Source: Actinomycetota bacterium (lineage in GTDB: Bacteria > Actinomycetota > Acidimicrobiia > Acidimicrobiales > Microtrichaceae). Taken from it: a DNA stretch of 36,844 nt. Made by a program: the position numbers and the translations under genes. Location: assembly GCA_963169245.1 (NCBI GenBank), contig CAUJEC010000048.1, forward strand, positions 1 to 36,844. Reading direction: 5' to 3'. This document shows positions 7,437 to 15,300 of this stretch, in pieces (the stretch's first letter is position 1; each line of letters opens with the position of its first letter). The notes under the pieces are model-generated. The model was not told the origin of the DNA. It did not search any database and saw only the letters and a list, made by a program, of their open reading frames with translations.

Positions 7437-9101
7437 ATGGCTTCGGTACATACAAGGATCCGTCCGCGCATACTCATGTGCACATCGCTTCTGGCGGTTG
7501 CCGTCGCCATCAGCGGATGCGGAGGCACCAAGGAAGGGTCCGAAGACGACAACAAGGGCGACAAGGCCGGTGAGTCGACTGAGCCCGTCTACGGCGGCGC
7601 TGCCATCTACGGCATCTCGGCCGAGAACGCGGATGGTTGGTGTCTGCCATCCGCGCAACTCGCGCCTCCGGGAATCCTCGAGGCCCGTGCGATCTATGAC
7701 ACTCTGACCATTCCTGATGAGAACGGCAGACTCGTCCCATTTCTGGCGAAGTCGCTGACACCCAATGAAGACTTCACCGAGTGGGACATCCAACTGCGCG
7801 ACGGTGTGAAGTTCCACGACGGCACGGCCCTTGATTCGACCGTCGTGAAGAACAACATCGATGCCTACCGAGGGGCGTATCCGGCGAGGGAGTCGCTACT
7901 GTTCCGCTTCGTCTACGACAACATCGCAGACGTGGCGGTGACCGGACCACTCGCCCTCAAAGTGACCACGAAGTCGCCCTGGTCGTCGCTGCCTCAGGCG
8001 CTGTGGTCCACCGGTCGAGTCGGAATCATGGCCCAGGCACAACTCGACGACCCGACGAGTTGTGCCACGAAGCTGATCGGCACGGGCCCGTTCTCGCTCG
8101 TCGAGTGGAAGCAGAACGAGAAACTGGAGCTCAAGAAGAACCCCGACTACTGGATGGCAGACGCCAAGGGGAAGAAGCTTCCATACCTGGACTCGATCGA
8201 GTTCCGCCCCATGACCGAGTCCTCAGCACGGACCAATGCGCTGCTCTCTGGCGAGGTGAACATGATCGGTGCTGGCACGCCTCAGATGATGGAGGCCCTC
8301 AAGCCCGCCGAGGACGAGGGCAAGGTCAGGAACAATCCATCGGATGCCTTCACTACCGTGTCATTCCTCCAGTTCAACAACGCGGCGGCTCCGTTCGACA
8401 ACAAGGATGCCCGCTTGGCGGTGATCAGCGCGATCGACATGGAGACCTTCAACCAGACCGTGAACCTGGGGATGATCAAGATCGCAAATGGTCCATTCCC
8501 TCCGGGGAGTATCGGATACCTCAAGGACAATGGATACCCGAAGTTCAACCTGGATAAGGCAAAGAAGTATGCCGCCGAGTATGAGGCCTCAACGGGCGAG
8601 AAGCTCAAGTTCTCGTTGATGTTGCCAGCCGAGCAGTTGACCAACTCCGCCATGGCACTCATCCAGGAGATGCTCAAGAAGGCGGGAATCGACATGCAAC
8701 TCCAGTCGATGGAGGTCGCTGCCATGGTCTCAACCGCCGTTTCGGGCAAGTACCAGGCGATGGCCTTCGCCAACTATCCGGGAGGCGACCCGGATGACAA
8801 CCGTGTCTGGTGGTACGGAGGTTCGCCTGTCAACCTCTCAAAGTTCAACGATCCGGAGATCAACAGGCTCCTCGACGAGGGCCGCTCGACCGACGATGAG
8901 AAGAAGCGGCAACAGATCTACGGCGATGTCAACAAGCGGTTCGCGTCAGAGGGATACAGCGCCTGGCTCAACTGGACTCTCGCCAATGTAGCCACCTCAT
9001 CGGATGTGCACGGACTGCTCGGCCCCGCACTGCCCGGCGGCGATAAACCCTCACCGTCGCTTGTCAATGGACACTCGATGGCGGGGATCTGGATCGACTG
9101 A
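7437..9101 (+). CDS. ABC transporter substrate-binding lipoprotein, solute-binding family 5 (peptide/nickel type)
   Basis: The protein has 554 residues from ATG 7437. An AAGGGGGG ribosome site directly before that ATG decides the start over GTG 7395. A lipoprotein signal peptide (Arg-rich start, hydrophobic core, lipobox ISGC with acceptor C28) is followed by an acidic linker. The family-5 body then shows FLAKSLTPNEDFTEWDIQLRDGVKFHDGTALD, the characteristic signature, then LIGTGPFSLVEWKQNEKLELKKNPDYW and a C-terminal domain with YPGGDPDDNRVWWYGGSP. It should capture oligopeptides or similar solutes outside the membrane for an ABC importer. No permease or ATPase of that class lies next to it, so it is an orphan whose partner must be elsewhere. 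The long hairpin at 7242-7328 lies 109 bp upstream. Confidence 0.92.
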   Translation: MASVHTRIRPRILMCTSLLAVAVAISGCGGTKEGSEDDNKGDKAGESTEPVYGGAAIYGISAENADGWCLPSAQLAPPGILEARAIYDTLTIPDENGRLVPFLAKSLTPNEDFTEWDIQLRDGVKFHDGTALDSTVVKNNIDAYRGAYPARESLLFRFVYDNIADVAVTGPLALKVTTKSPWSSLPQALWSTGRVGIMAQAQLDDPTSCATKLIGTGPFSLVEWKQNEKLELKKNPDYWMADAKGKKLPYLDSIEFRPMTESSARTNALLSGEVNMIGAGTPQMMEALKPAEDEGKVRNNPSDAFTTVSFLQFNNAAAPFDNKDARLAVISAIDMETFNQTVNLGMIKIANGPFPPGSIGYLKDNGYPKFNLDKAKKYAAEYEASTGEKLKFSLMLPAEQLTNSAMALIQEMLKKAGIDMQLQSMEVAAMVSTAVSGKYQAMAFANYPGGDPDDNRVWWYGGSPVNLSKFNDPEINRLLDEGRSTDDEKKRQQIYGDVNKRFASEGYSAWLNWTLANVATSSDVHGLLGPALPGGDKPSPSLVNGHSMAGIWID

Positions 9102-9156
9102 CCACTGCGGGCGGCTCGCGTGTGTCGCTGACGCGCGGACATGCAATTCTGTCGGG

Positions 9157-9762
9157 ATGCGCTGGTTCACATCCGATCCTCACTTCGGCCACGCCAATGT
9201 GATCGCCTATGCAGGTCGACCCTTCCACGATGTTGGGTTGATGAACGCCGCCCTCGTGACCCTCTGGAACACCCTTGTCGCTCCCGATGACGAGGTATGG
9301 GTGCTCGGTGACCTGGCCATGGGCCGCATCGAGGAGTCGCTACCTCATGCTGGCCGACTCGTCGGAGACAAACACCTCGTGCTCGGTAACCACGACCGCC
9401 CGTTCAGCGACCTCACGCGTCGTGATGACTGGAGCGAGCGTTACCTGACCGACGGCGGGTTCAGCGAATTGCACCACGGTCAGGTCGACCTGGAACTCAC
9501 AGACGGTACCAAGGTGACCCTCTGCCACTTTCCCTACAAAGGCGACTCACGCGACCGTGACCGCTACGTCGAGAGACGCCCGATCGACGATGGCCGATGG
9601 CTCCTTCACGGTCACGTTCACGAGAAATGGCGCCAGCGCGGCCGGATGATCAACGTCGGAGTCGATGCCTGGGCGGGCAGACCGATTTCCGAAGATCAGG
9701 TCATCGAGTTGATCGAAGCGGGCGAGAACGACCTCGACCGTCTCGACTGGATCTGGCCATAG
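9157..9762 (+). CDS. Calcineurin-like metallophosphoesterase
   Basis: The protein has 201 residues. The metal-binding motifs of the calcineurin-like family appear in order: TSDPHFGH near the start (D, H), VWVLGDLAMG (GD), LVLGNHDRP (GNHD), LCHFPYKGD (H) and LLHGHVHEKW (GHVH). This short single-domain form resembles bacterial phosphoesterases that act on nucleotides or phosphodiesters; the substrate is unknown. The open frame extends to 9004, but that part overlaps the lipoprotein gene and is not conserved-looking, while ATG 9157 starts directly at the first strand (MRWFTSDPHF). No clear Shine-Dalgarno is present. Confidence 0.88.
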   Translation: MRWFTSDPHFGHANVIAYAGRPFHDVGLMNAALVTLWNTLVAPDDEVWVLGDLAMGRIEESLPHAGRLVGDKHLVLGNHDRPFSDLTRRDDWSERYLTDGGFSELHHGQVDLELTDGTKVTLCHFPYKGDSRDRDRYVERRPIDDGRWLLHGHVHEKWRQRGRMINVGVDAWAGRPISEDQVIELIEAGENDLDRLDWIWP

Positions 9763-9975
9763 CTCGATTCTTGCTCGCTGCGACTCGCGGTGTGTTGGGT
9801 TCGGCCATCGAGGCTCTGGAGGGATGCCGCGGTTTAGCCAGTTCGCGGGGTCGCCGTCGAAAAGCTGCTGACAGAGCTGCTCGACCGCCTCGGATCTGAT
9901 GCGTGATTGATTGCCAACTCGGTAGCGACCATGCATTAACCGGGTTCCCGTTGTTACAGAAAAGGAGGTGCCGAT
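9763..9975. other. Intergenic stretch, no convincing gene
   Basis: Several frames are open across it on both strands, but none has a credible start or recognised motif. With the doubtful small ORF and tRNA-Arg that follow, the stretch 9763-10443 contains no securely called protein gene. Confidence 0.5.
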
Positions 9976-10266
9976 ATGGCACAGTCGAGTGTGCTGTCGA
10001 GCGCGGTGCGGGTTGAACCGAAGAAGGCGGAGCGCGAGTTGGCGGCCAAAGGTTGCTCATGCTGTGCGGGGCCGGAGCCGTTCGTCGCCCGGCTTCTCGA
10101 CCAATGCGAGATCCCCTCCGAACGACTTCCCCATAGCCGGCATCGGCGCCTTCAAACCCGCGCGCCGGACGCGAAAGAGGCGGCCTCGGTAACGAGAACC
10201 GCCTCAATCCACATTTGTGACCAGCGCGCCCGCAGGGATTCGAACCCCGAACCTTCTGATCCGTAG
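9976..10266 (+). CDS. Doubtful small ORF with a very strong ribosome-binding site
   Basis: ATG 9976 follows AAAGGAGGTG at 9961-9970 with 5-nt spacing, the best Shine-Dalgarno match in the window. The first 50 residues look plausible, with charged stretches and a Cys cluster (KGCSCCAG). The frame then runs antisense through the tRNA-Arg terminator and into the tRNA gene, where the translation (SNPEPSDP) is a known artefact of antisense tRNA sequence. Either a short gene has lost its own stop, or this is the 5' remnant of a longer gene broken next to the tRNA. The family is not recognised. Confidence 0.3.
   Translation: MAQSSVLSSAVRVEPKKAERELAAKGCSCCAGPEPFVARLLDQCEIPSERLPHSRHRRLQTRAPDAKEAASVTRTASIHICDQRARRDSNPEPSDP
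10177..10205 (-). terminator. Hairpin terminator after tRNA-Arg
   Basis: On the minus strand GAGGCGG and CCGCCTC pair as a perfect 7-bp stem, with an inner CTCG/CGAG pairing, followed by a short TTT. It lies 19 bp beyond the tRNA 3' end. Confidence 0.7.
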
Positions 10267-10298
10267 TCAGATGCTCTATCCAATTGAGCTACGGGCGC
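10225..10298 (-). tRNA. tRNA-Arg (anticodon ACG)
   Basis: A complete cloverleaf reads on the minus strand: acceptor stem GCGCCCG/CGGGCGC, D arm GCTC...GAGC, anticodon stem TCTGA/TCAGA with loop CTACGGA (anticodon ACG, read as ICG after deamination) and T arm with TTCGAAT. The discriminator base is G and CCA is not encoded. A terminator hairpin follows. Confidence 0.96.
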
Positions 10299-10429
10299 CG
10301 ATAGCGGAGCAACTCTATCAACAAGGCGGCCGCGACTCCATACCGCCTGGTTCTACGAACAGTCTCCCGTGCGGTCCCGGCATGCACCTGCTAGGCGGTT
10401 CCGTACCCGATCGACCCGAGATCCGGACC

Positions 10430-10435
10430 TATATT
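10430..10435 (+). promoter_or_regulatory. Candidate -10 box for a leaderless transcript
   Basis: TATATT lies 8 nt before the ATG at 10444, which has no Shine-Dalgarno sequence. No clear -35 box is visible. Confidence 0.45.
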
Positions 10436-10443
10436 TCGGTGCG

Positions 10444-11358
10444 ATGGACAAGATGTGCGACGTTCCCGGTAGCAGCTTCATGATGGGGTCGGCCGAGTTC
10501 TACCCCGAGGAGCGTCCGGTTCATGAGGTAACCGTCGCGCCATTCCGGATCGAGCGCACTCCGGTCACCAACGAGCAGTTCAGCGCGTTCGTCGCGGATA
10601 CGGGATACCTCACCACCGCGGAGCGGCCCGTCGATGGGTACCCCGGACTGAGCGACGATCTCCGCGCGCCGGGGTCGATCGTCTTCACTCCCACCACTGG
10701 CCCCGTCAACCTCTCCGACTGGAGGCAGTGGTGGCGCTGGGTTCCGGGCGCCTCTTGGAGACACCCCTTTGGTGTCGAGTCCACCATCGAGGGCCTTGAG
10801 GATCACCCTGTTGTTCAGGTGTCGTACCTGGACGCGTGCGAGTATGCGCGCTGGGCGGGCAAACGCCTGCCAAGCGAGGCCGAGTATGAGTTCGCCGCGC
10901 TGGCCGGCGCTACCACGACCTACCCCTGGGGCGAGGTTCGCGATCCCGATGGTCATTTCATGGCCAACACCTGGCGTGGGTCGTTCCCCTACGACAACAC
11001 TGCTGCCGATGGCTGGGAGCACACCTCGCCCGTCGGAACATTTCCACCCAACGCGTTCGGCCTCTACGACATGATCGGAAACGTCTGGGAGTGGACAACC
11101 AGCTACTTTTCGGACCGACACAACACGACCGGGCAGTCGCCGGGTAACTCCTGTTGCGCTCCCGGCCTGGAGGATCTAGCCGCGGCCAGCGCCGAGCCCG
11201 GATCAACTGTCCCTCGACGTGTCATCAAGGGTGGGTCCCACCTGTGCGCCCCGGAGTACTGCCTGCGATACCGACCCGCCGCACGCTCCCCACAGGCCGA
11301 GGACTCGGCGACCAATCACATCGGATTCCGCTGCGTCAGCAGTCACCCTGACGAGTAA
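10444..11358 (+). CDS. Formylglycine-generating enzyme (sulfatase-activating, SUMF1 family)
   Basis: The 304-residue protein covers the whole FGE-sulfatase domain. It has GSSFMMGS near the start, RTPVTNEQFSAFV, KRLPSEAEYEFAA, PNAFGLYDMIGNVWEWT, and GGSHLCAPEYCLRYRPAARS followed by NHIGFRC. The two Cys of the copper-dependent active site (C336 and C341 in human FGE) are present as C268 and C273 with identical spacing. It is therefore likely a true FGE that oxidises a Cys to formylglycine in sulfatases, rather than a catalytically unrelated family member such as EgtB. No sulfatase is in the window. Extra Cys residues occur at 237 and 238. ATG 10444 is chosen because it begins the conserved domain and has TATATT 8 nt upstream. 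Confidence 0.92.
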   Translation: MDKMCDVPGSSFMMGSAEFYPEERPVHEVTVAPFRIERTPVTNEQFSAFVADTGYLTTAERPVDGYPGLSDDLRAPGSIVFTPTTGPVNLSDWRQWWRWVPGASWRHPFGVESTIEGLEDHPVVQVSYLDACEYARWAGKRLPSEAEYEFAALAGATTTYPWGEVRDPDGHFMANTWRGSFPYDNTAADGWEHTSPVGTFPPNAFGLYDMIGNVWEWTTSYFSDRHNTTGQSPGNSCCAPGLEDLAAASAEPGSTVPRRVIKGGSHLCAPEYCLRYRPAARSPQAEDSATNHIGFRCVSSHPDE

Positions 11359-11451
11359 CCCACTCTCATCCGCCACAGAGTCCAGTCCGCTCGCCACTCT
11401 GAACCCGCCACAGAGTAGAGATTTCGGTGCGCGGCTGCGCTGACCACAACA

Positions 11452-11457
11452 TACGAT
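11452..11457 (+). promoter_or_regulatory. Candidate -10 box for a leaderless transcript
   Basis: TACGAT lies 7 nt before the ATG at 11465, and no ribosome-binding site is present. The -35 region is not recognisable. Confidence 0.4.
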
Positions 11458-11464
11458 CCGTTGC

Positions 11465-12649
11465 ATGCCTCTAATCCCAGATCGGCCACTCGGCCTCGCT
11501 CCCGGTTCAATCTCCGACTACCGCGAACTGGCCCGTCGACGGATCCCCCGCCAACTCTTCGACTACATCGACGGCGGCGCGTATGACGAGGCGACCATGC
11601 GCAACAACGTTGGTGACCTCGCCGACATCGCACTCCGTCAGCGGGTGATGCGCGACGTCTCCGACATCAACACCTCGGTCACGGTTCTCGGTCAGAACCT
11701 GTCGATGCCGGTGATCCTGGGCCCCGTTGGTCTGGGTGGAATGTTCGCGCAACGAGCCGAGGTCCAGGCTGCTCAGGCCGCTGAGGCCGCTGGAGTGCCG
11801 TTCTGTGAATCGACCGTTTCGATATGCGGCATGGAGGAGGTCACGCGAAACACCTCTGCGCCTATCTGGTATCAGCTCTATGTGATGAGGGACCGCACCT
11901 TCGCCGAGGGTCTGATGGCCAAGGCGAAGTCACTCGGCTGCCCCGTGCTGGTGCTGACAGTCGATCTACCTGTTGTGGGTGCCCGTTACCGAGACGATCG
12001 CAACGGCATGATCGGCAAGATGTCCCCGGCCAAGAAGCTCCGCCAGGCAGTCGATATGGCATCGCACCCGCTTTGGATCCGTGATGTGGCGATCGGCGGC
12101 AAACCCCACACCTTCGGCAATCTTGAGGACGTCGTTCCGGGTGCGCGCACCGTTCGTGCGTTCAAGAAATGGGTGGACAGTCAGTTCGACGCGAGCGTCA
12201 CATGGGATGATCTGGCATGGGTGCGCGAGCACTGGGATGGCAAGCTCGTCATCAAGGGTGTGCTCGACGCCGAGGACGCTCGGCGGGCCGTCGATGCCGG
12301 CGTGGAGGGCATCGTCGTGTCCAACCACGGCGGTCGCCAACTCGACGCAACTCCATCAACGATCAAAGCCCTCCCCGCGGTCGCCGAGGCGGTCGATGGT
12401 CGGATCGACGTGCTCTTCGACGGCGGTATTCGAAGCGGTCTCGACATCGTCAAGGCAATGGCGCTCGGTGCGGACGCGTGTCTCATCGGCCGAGCCTGGG
12501 CCTATGCGGTGGCAGGCCGTGGCAAGGCGGGGGTCGCTCACATCCTCGACATCATCCGCGCCGACCTTCATGTGGCCCTCGCTCTCACCGGTTTCCCCGA
12601 CATCACCACGCTCGACGCGTCCGCCCTGGTCGACGGAGCAGAGTTCTAG
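11465..12649 (+). CDS. lldD: FMN-dependent L-lactate dehydrogenase (alpha-hydroxy acid oxidase family)
   Basis: This 394-residue protein spans the complete FMN-binding TIM barrel. It starts with DYRELARRRIPRQLFDYIDGGAYDE, continues with MPVILGPVGLGGMF and IWYQLYVMRDR, and then has the strand LVIKGVL with the catalytic-region Lys, the hallmark SNHGGRQLD with catalytic His and substrate-binding Arg, and DGGIRSGLDIVKAMALGADACLIGRAWAYA for phosphate binding of FMN. The length and sequence fit respiratory L-lactate dehydrogenase LldD, which oxidises L-lactate to pyruvate at the membrane. Closely related 2-hydroxyacid oxidases cannot be excluded. It stands alone, starts at ATG 11465 with a -10 box close by, and is followed by a very long hairpin. 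Confidence 0.88.
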   Translation: MPLIPDRPLGLAPGSISDYRELARRRIPRQLFDYIDGGAYDEATMRNNVGDLADIALRQRVMRDVSDINTSVTVLGQNLSMPVILGPVGLGGMFAQRAEVQAAQAAEAAGVPFCESTVSICGMEEVTRNTSAPIWYQLYVMRDRTFAEGLMAKAKSLGCPVLVLTVDLPVVGARYRDDRNGMIGKMSPAKKLRQAVDMASHPLWIRDVAIGGKPHTFGNLEDVVPGARTVRAFKKWVDSQFDASVTWDDLAWVREHWDGKLVIKGVLDAEDARRAVDAGVEGIVVSNHGGRQLDATPSTIKALPAVAEAVDGRIDVLFDGGIRSGLDIVKAMALGADACLIGRAWAYAVAGRGKAGVAHILDIIRADLHVALALTGFPDITTLDASALVDGAEF

Positions 12650-12661
12650 ACAGATCAGCCG

Positions 12662-12712
12662 CTGGTTGGTTGCTGTAATCGCGACCGTCTCGCGATTACA
12701 GCAACCAACTAG
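12662..12712. terminator. Exceptionally long hairpin between convergent genes
   Basis: A perfect 20-bp inverted repeat (12665-12684 with 12690-12709) has a 5-nt loop CCGTC. One G-U wobble and two more pairs extend it to 23 bp (12662-12712). It begins 12 bp after the lldD stop and lies between convergent genes, which suits a bidirectional terminator, but no T-run follows on either strand. Confidence 0.65.
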
Positions 12713-12784
12713 AGCGATGACGGCCGCGAAGGCCCAGGGCAATTGCTAGGCGATCGCCATGCGAGGGCTGGGCGGCCGGGATGC

Positions 12785-13237
12785 TTAGACGGCGAGGGTT
12801 GCGGCGAGAGTCGCGCCCAGTTCCCAACAGGCTTCCGTCTCGGCAGCGGGAGACTCACCGGTGCAACGGACCGGCAGGTGGACCTCACGCCAGTCCAAGC
12901 CGGTGACGATCCGCTTTACGGCATTGACCGCTCCATCGACATCATTATTGCCATGCACCATCAACCCATAGGGTCGACCGGTCGTCTCGCGCAGGCATGG
13001 GTAGTAGATCGTGTCGAAGAAATGCTTGAGTGCACCCGACATGTATCCGAGATTCGCAGGTGTGGCAAGCAGATAACCATCGGCCGAGATGACGTCGGTC
13101 GCCGTCGCCACGAGCGCGGCCCGTGTCAGGACCTCGACGCCTTCGATCGACGGATCACACGCACCTTCGATCATCGCAGTGACCAGTTCGTCGACTCGCG
13201 GCGATGGGGTGTGGTGGACAACGAGGAGGCGACTCAT
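12785..13237 (-). CDS. Flavodoxin-fold NAD(P)H-dependent oxidoreductase-like protein
   Basis: This 150-residue protein has the flavodoxin/FMN-reductase fold pattern. Strand 1 and the phosphate-binding loop are RLLVVHHTPSPRVDELV. TATDVISADGYLLATPANLGYMSGALKHFFDT follows, a typical flavin-contacting segment with strand, turn and helix. PYGLMVHGNNDVDGAVNAVKRIV is the next strand-helix unit. Such proteins bind FMN and reduce quinones, flavins or dyes. The substrate is unknown. The start is ATG 13237, with GAGAGGG 10 nt upstream. It lies 74 bp after the convergently oriented tandem repeat behind an alpha/beta hydrolase on the same strand, so co-transcription with that gene is possible. Confidence 0.82.
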   Translation of the reverse strand: MSRLLVVHHTPSPRVDELVTAMIEGACDPSIEGVEVLTRAALVATATDVISADGYLLATPANLGYMSGALKHFFDTIYYPCLRETTGRPYGLMVHGNNDVDGAVNAVKRIVTGLDWREVHLPVRCTGESPAAETEACWELGATLAATLAV

Positions 13238-13265
13238 CTCGCGAACGCCCTCTCAGATGCGCCGT

Positions 13266-13325
13266 GTCATGAAGCACGCTGTCATGCGGCACCCTGTCAT
13301 GCGGCACCCTGTCATGAACGGCGGT
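13266..13325. repeat. Tandem 15-bp repeat, four copies
   Basis: GTCATGCGGCACCCT occurs twice in exact tandem (13281-13310). A diverged copy stands before (13266-13280) and a half-conserved copy after (13311-13325). It covers the gap between two minus-strand genes and ends over the stop codon of the hydrolase. No hairpin is evident. Confidence 0.8.
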
Positions 13326-14262
13326 GAGGCTCAGAGTGCTGCCAGTCCGCAATCAATGATCGGATGGCGGTCAGGAGAATGAGCGGTTCATCGAGCATCG
13401 CGTGGTGACCGGCCTCGGGGATTTCGATCACCGGTGTCACCCGACCGAGTTTCTCGAACATCGACTCGCCGATGTCCTTGGTGACAAGACCGTTCTCGGA
13501 CCGCAACAACGCAAGACGGCAAGTGACATCCGAAAGATACGGCAGTGCGACGCCGCGCACCGAGCCGGCGAACTGTCCGAAGATGTTGCGGTCGAATTTC
13601 CAGGCCCAGCCTCCCTCGTATTCCTTGGCCGAGTTTCGGGCGACATGGTCCATGACGAAGTCCAGATAGTGCTCCTGCATTGGCACCGTGCGGAACCGTC
13701 CTGCGACGACATCGAGCGACTCATAGACCCGAGGACGACCGAACGCGTCGCCTATGTGGAAGCCCGAGACCTCGGGGTCGGGTTCGGTGACGGGGGAATC
13801 GCAGACGATCACTCCGGCCAGGTCAGGCGAGTGAAGAGCCGCTGTCACTATCGCAACGAATCCCCCCATGCTGTGGCCTATCACCACCGGCGGACCCTCG
13901 ATCCCCCCTGCTGCGGCGGCGGCCATGACCTCTTGTGTCCACTGAACAAGGGAGTACTTCTGTCGATGTCCGCTGTCACCGTGTCCGGACATGTCGACAG
14001 CCAACACCCGGAAGTCATCCGCGAACTGCGCCGCTATGTGTGCCCACCAGTACGCGTTTGCGCCACCACCATGGACGAAGACCAGACCTGGCCGTCCCAC
14101 CTCGCCCCATGTGAGGAAATGGATCGATGCGCCATCGACATCGACGGTTCCATGACCCATCGGTATCTCAAGTGCCCGTCGGAACCATCCGGGTGAACTG
14201 CTCCAGATCTCCTCGGATGGCTGCTTATGTGATTCGTATGCGTTGATCTCAGGTGAGGTCAT
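13312..14262 (-). CDS. Alpha/beta hydrolase (Ser nucleophile)
   Basis: This 316-residue protein has the alpha/beta-hydrolase landmarks in order: oxyanion-hole strand LVFVHGGGANAYWW, VLAVDMSGHGDSG, nucleophile elbow VIGHSMGGFVA (GxSxG with Ser), acid region LLRSENGLVT and catalytic His in IPEAGHHAMLDEP. It is cytoplasmic with no signal peptide. The cap region (about residues 180-240) is aromatic-rich. The substrate is not deducible; esters or C-C bonds are usual for this family. The ATG at 14262 is divergent from the next hydrolase by only 41 bp, so the promoters must overlap. Its stop lies inside the tandem-repeat tract. Confidence 0.88.
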   Translation of the reverse strand: MTSPEINAYESHKQPSEEIWSSSPGWFRRALEIPMGHGTVDVDGASIHFLTWGEVGRPGLVFVHGGGANAYWWAHIAAQFADDFRVLAVDMSGHGDSGHRQKYSLVQWTQEVMAAAAAGGIEGPPVVIGHSMGGFVAIVTAALHSPDLAGVIVCDSPVTEPDPEVSGFHIGDAFGRPRVYESLDVVAGRFRTVPMQEHYLDFVMDHVARNSAKEYEGGWAWKFDRNIFGQFAGSVRGVALPYLSDVTCRLALLRSENGLVTKDIGESMFEKLGRVTPVIEIPEAGHHAMLDEPLILLTAIRSLIADWQHSEPHRRS

Positions 14263-14290
14263 TGAACAATGGTTACCAGCATTCGGGGAC

Positions 14291-14296
14291 TAGCGT
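14291..14296 (+). promoter_or_regulatory. Candidate -10 box for a leaderless transcript
   Basis: TAGCGT lies 7 nt before the ATG at 14304 in the 41-bp divergent gap. There is no Shine-Dalgarno sequence. Confidence 0.3.
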
Positions 14297-14303
14297 CACT
14301 CCA

Positions 14304-15227
14304 ATGGGGATCGAGAACGACGAGAGCGCCGCTCGGGAGTTGGTCGACGAGTGGCGTGATCGTGGTGGGTTCCTCTCGACACCCGACGGTGACGTGTTCC
14401 TCATAGACACCGGTGTACCGTCAGCAATTGGGTCCGACCCGGAGGCTCCACCGCTGCTGGTCATCCACGGATTCCCGACATCGAGTTTCGACTTCCGTGG
14501 GGTCATCGACCGCCTGAGCGAATCACGTCGCGTGATCCTCTTCGATCAGATCGGCTTCGGTCTGTCGGACAAACCGGACCGTCGCTACGGGATACACCTG
14601 CACGCCGATACCACCGAGGCGGTCATCGGTGAACTCGGCCTGAGTTGTTTCGACCTGTTGACACATGACATGGGTGACAGCGTCGGTGGTGAGTTGCTCG
14701 CCCGACATCTCGAACGTGGAGACGTTTCGACGGTTGGACGACGGGTGCTGACCAACGGGTCGATCTATCTGGAGATGGCGCAGTTGACCATCGGGCAGCA
14801 ACTGCTCATGAGTCTTCCCGATGAGGCGACCGGCGAGATCCCGGTCGATAATTTCGTTGGCGGTGTCACCGGGACCTTCGCCGAGGCCTCCGACGTCGAT
14901 CACATCGACTCGCTCGCTCATGGTCTGCTCGGCCAGAACAACGGTGGACTGTCCCTCATGGCGAGACTGATCCGCTATCTGGAAGATCGTCAGGCCGAGG
15001 AGGCGCGTTTCACCGGCGCGATCGAGACGCACCCGTCTCCGTTGCACATCGTTTGGGGCGACTTGGACCCCGTGGCAGTCGGGGACATGGCCGGCAGGCT
15101 CGCGGAACGAACAAGACTCCGGGGTCAGGGTCACCTCAGCGTCGAGATCCTCGACGGCGTGGGTCACTATCCGATGATCGAGTCACCAGATCGGTTTGCG
15201 GACGCGGTCATCCGAGGACTCACCTAA
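14304..15227 (+). CDS. Alpha/beta hydrolase with Asp nucleophile (haloalkane dehalogenase / epoxide hydrolase / MEST-like)
   Basis: The protein has 307 residues. The oxyanion motif PPLLVIHGFPTSSFDF is followed by VILFDQIGFGLSDKP and the nucleophile elbow LLTHDMGDSVGGE. The nucleophile position is Asp in an HDxG motif instead of Ser in GxSxG. This is the layout of haloalkane dehalogenases, epoxide hydrolases and the MEST-like branch. The late acid lies in HIVWGDLDPVAV and the His in LDGVGHYPMIESP. DMGDSVG is closest in my reading to the MEST-like branch (DYGD), whose substrate is unknown. The frame opens at 14253 inside the divergent gene, so ATG 14304 is chosen. Confidence 0.82.
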   Translation: MGIENDESAARELVDEWRDRGGFLSTPDGDVFLIDTGVPSAIGSDPEAPPLLVIHGFPTSSFDFRGVIDRLSESRRVILFDQIGFGLSDKPDRRYGIHLHADTTEAVIGELGLSCFDLLTHDMGDSVGGELLARHLERGDVSTVGRRVLTNGSIYLEMAQLTIGQQLLMSLPDEATGEIPVDNFVGGVTGTFAEASDVDHIDSLAHGLLGQNNGGLSLMARLIRYLEDRQAEEARFTGAIETHPSPLHIVWGDLDPVAVGDMAGRLAERTRLRGQGHLSVEILDGVGHYPMIESPDRFADAVIRGLT

Positions 15228-15300
15228 CGCCGATCGAGGTCGACGCCGAGTCGCCTTACAGCGGAAACACATATTCGTCTTCCTCGGACTGCGGACTCCG

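Noticed and set aside
9547-9936. Minus-strand frame entering the gap behind the phosphoesterase, considered as a transposase remnant.
   Set aside because: No transposase motif or inverted repeat could be seen.
13402-14196. A 264-codon open frame on the plus strand opposite the alpha/beta hydrolase.
   Set aside because: The hydrolase on the minus strand has all catalytic motifs. The opposite frame has none and is a GC-skew shadow.
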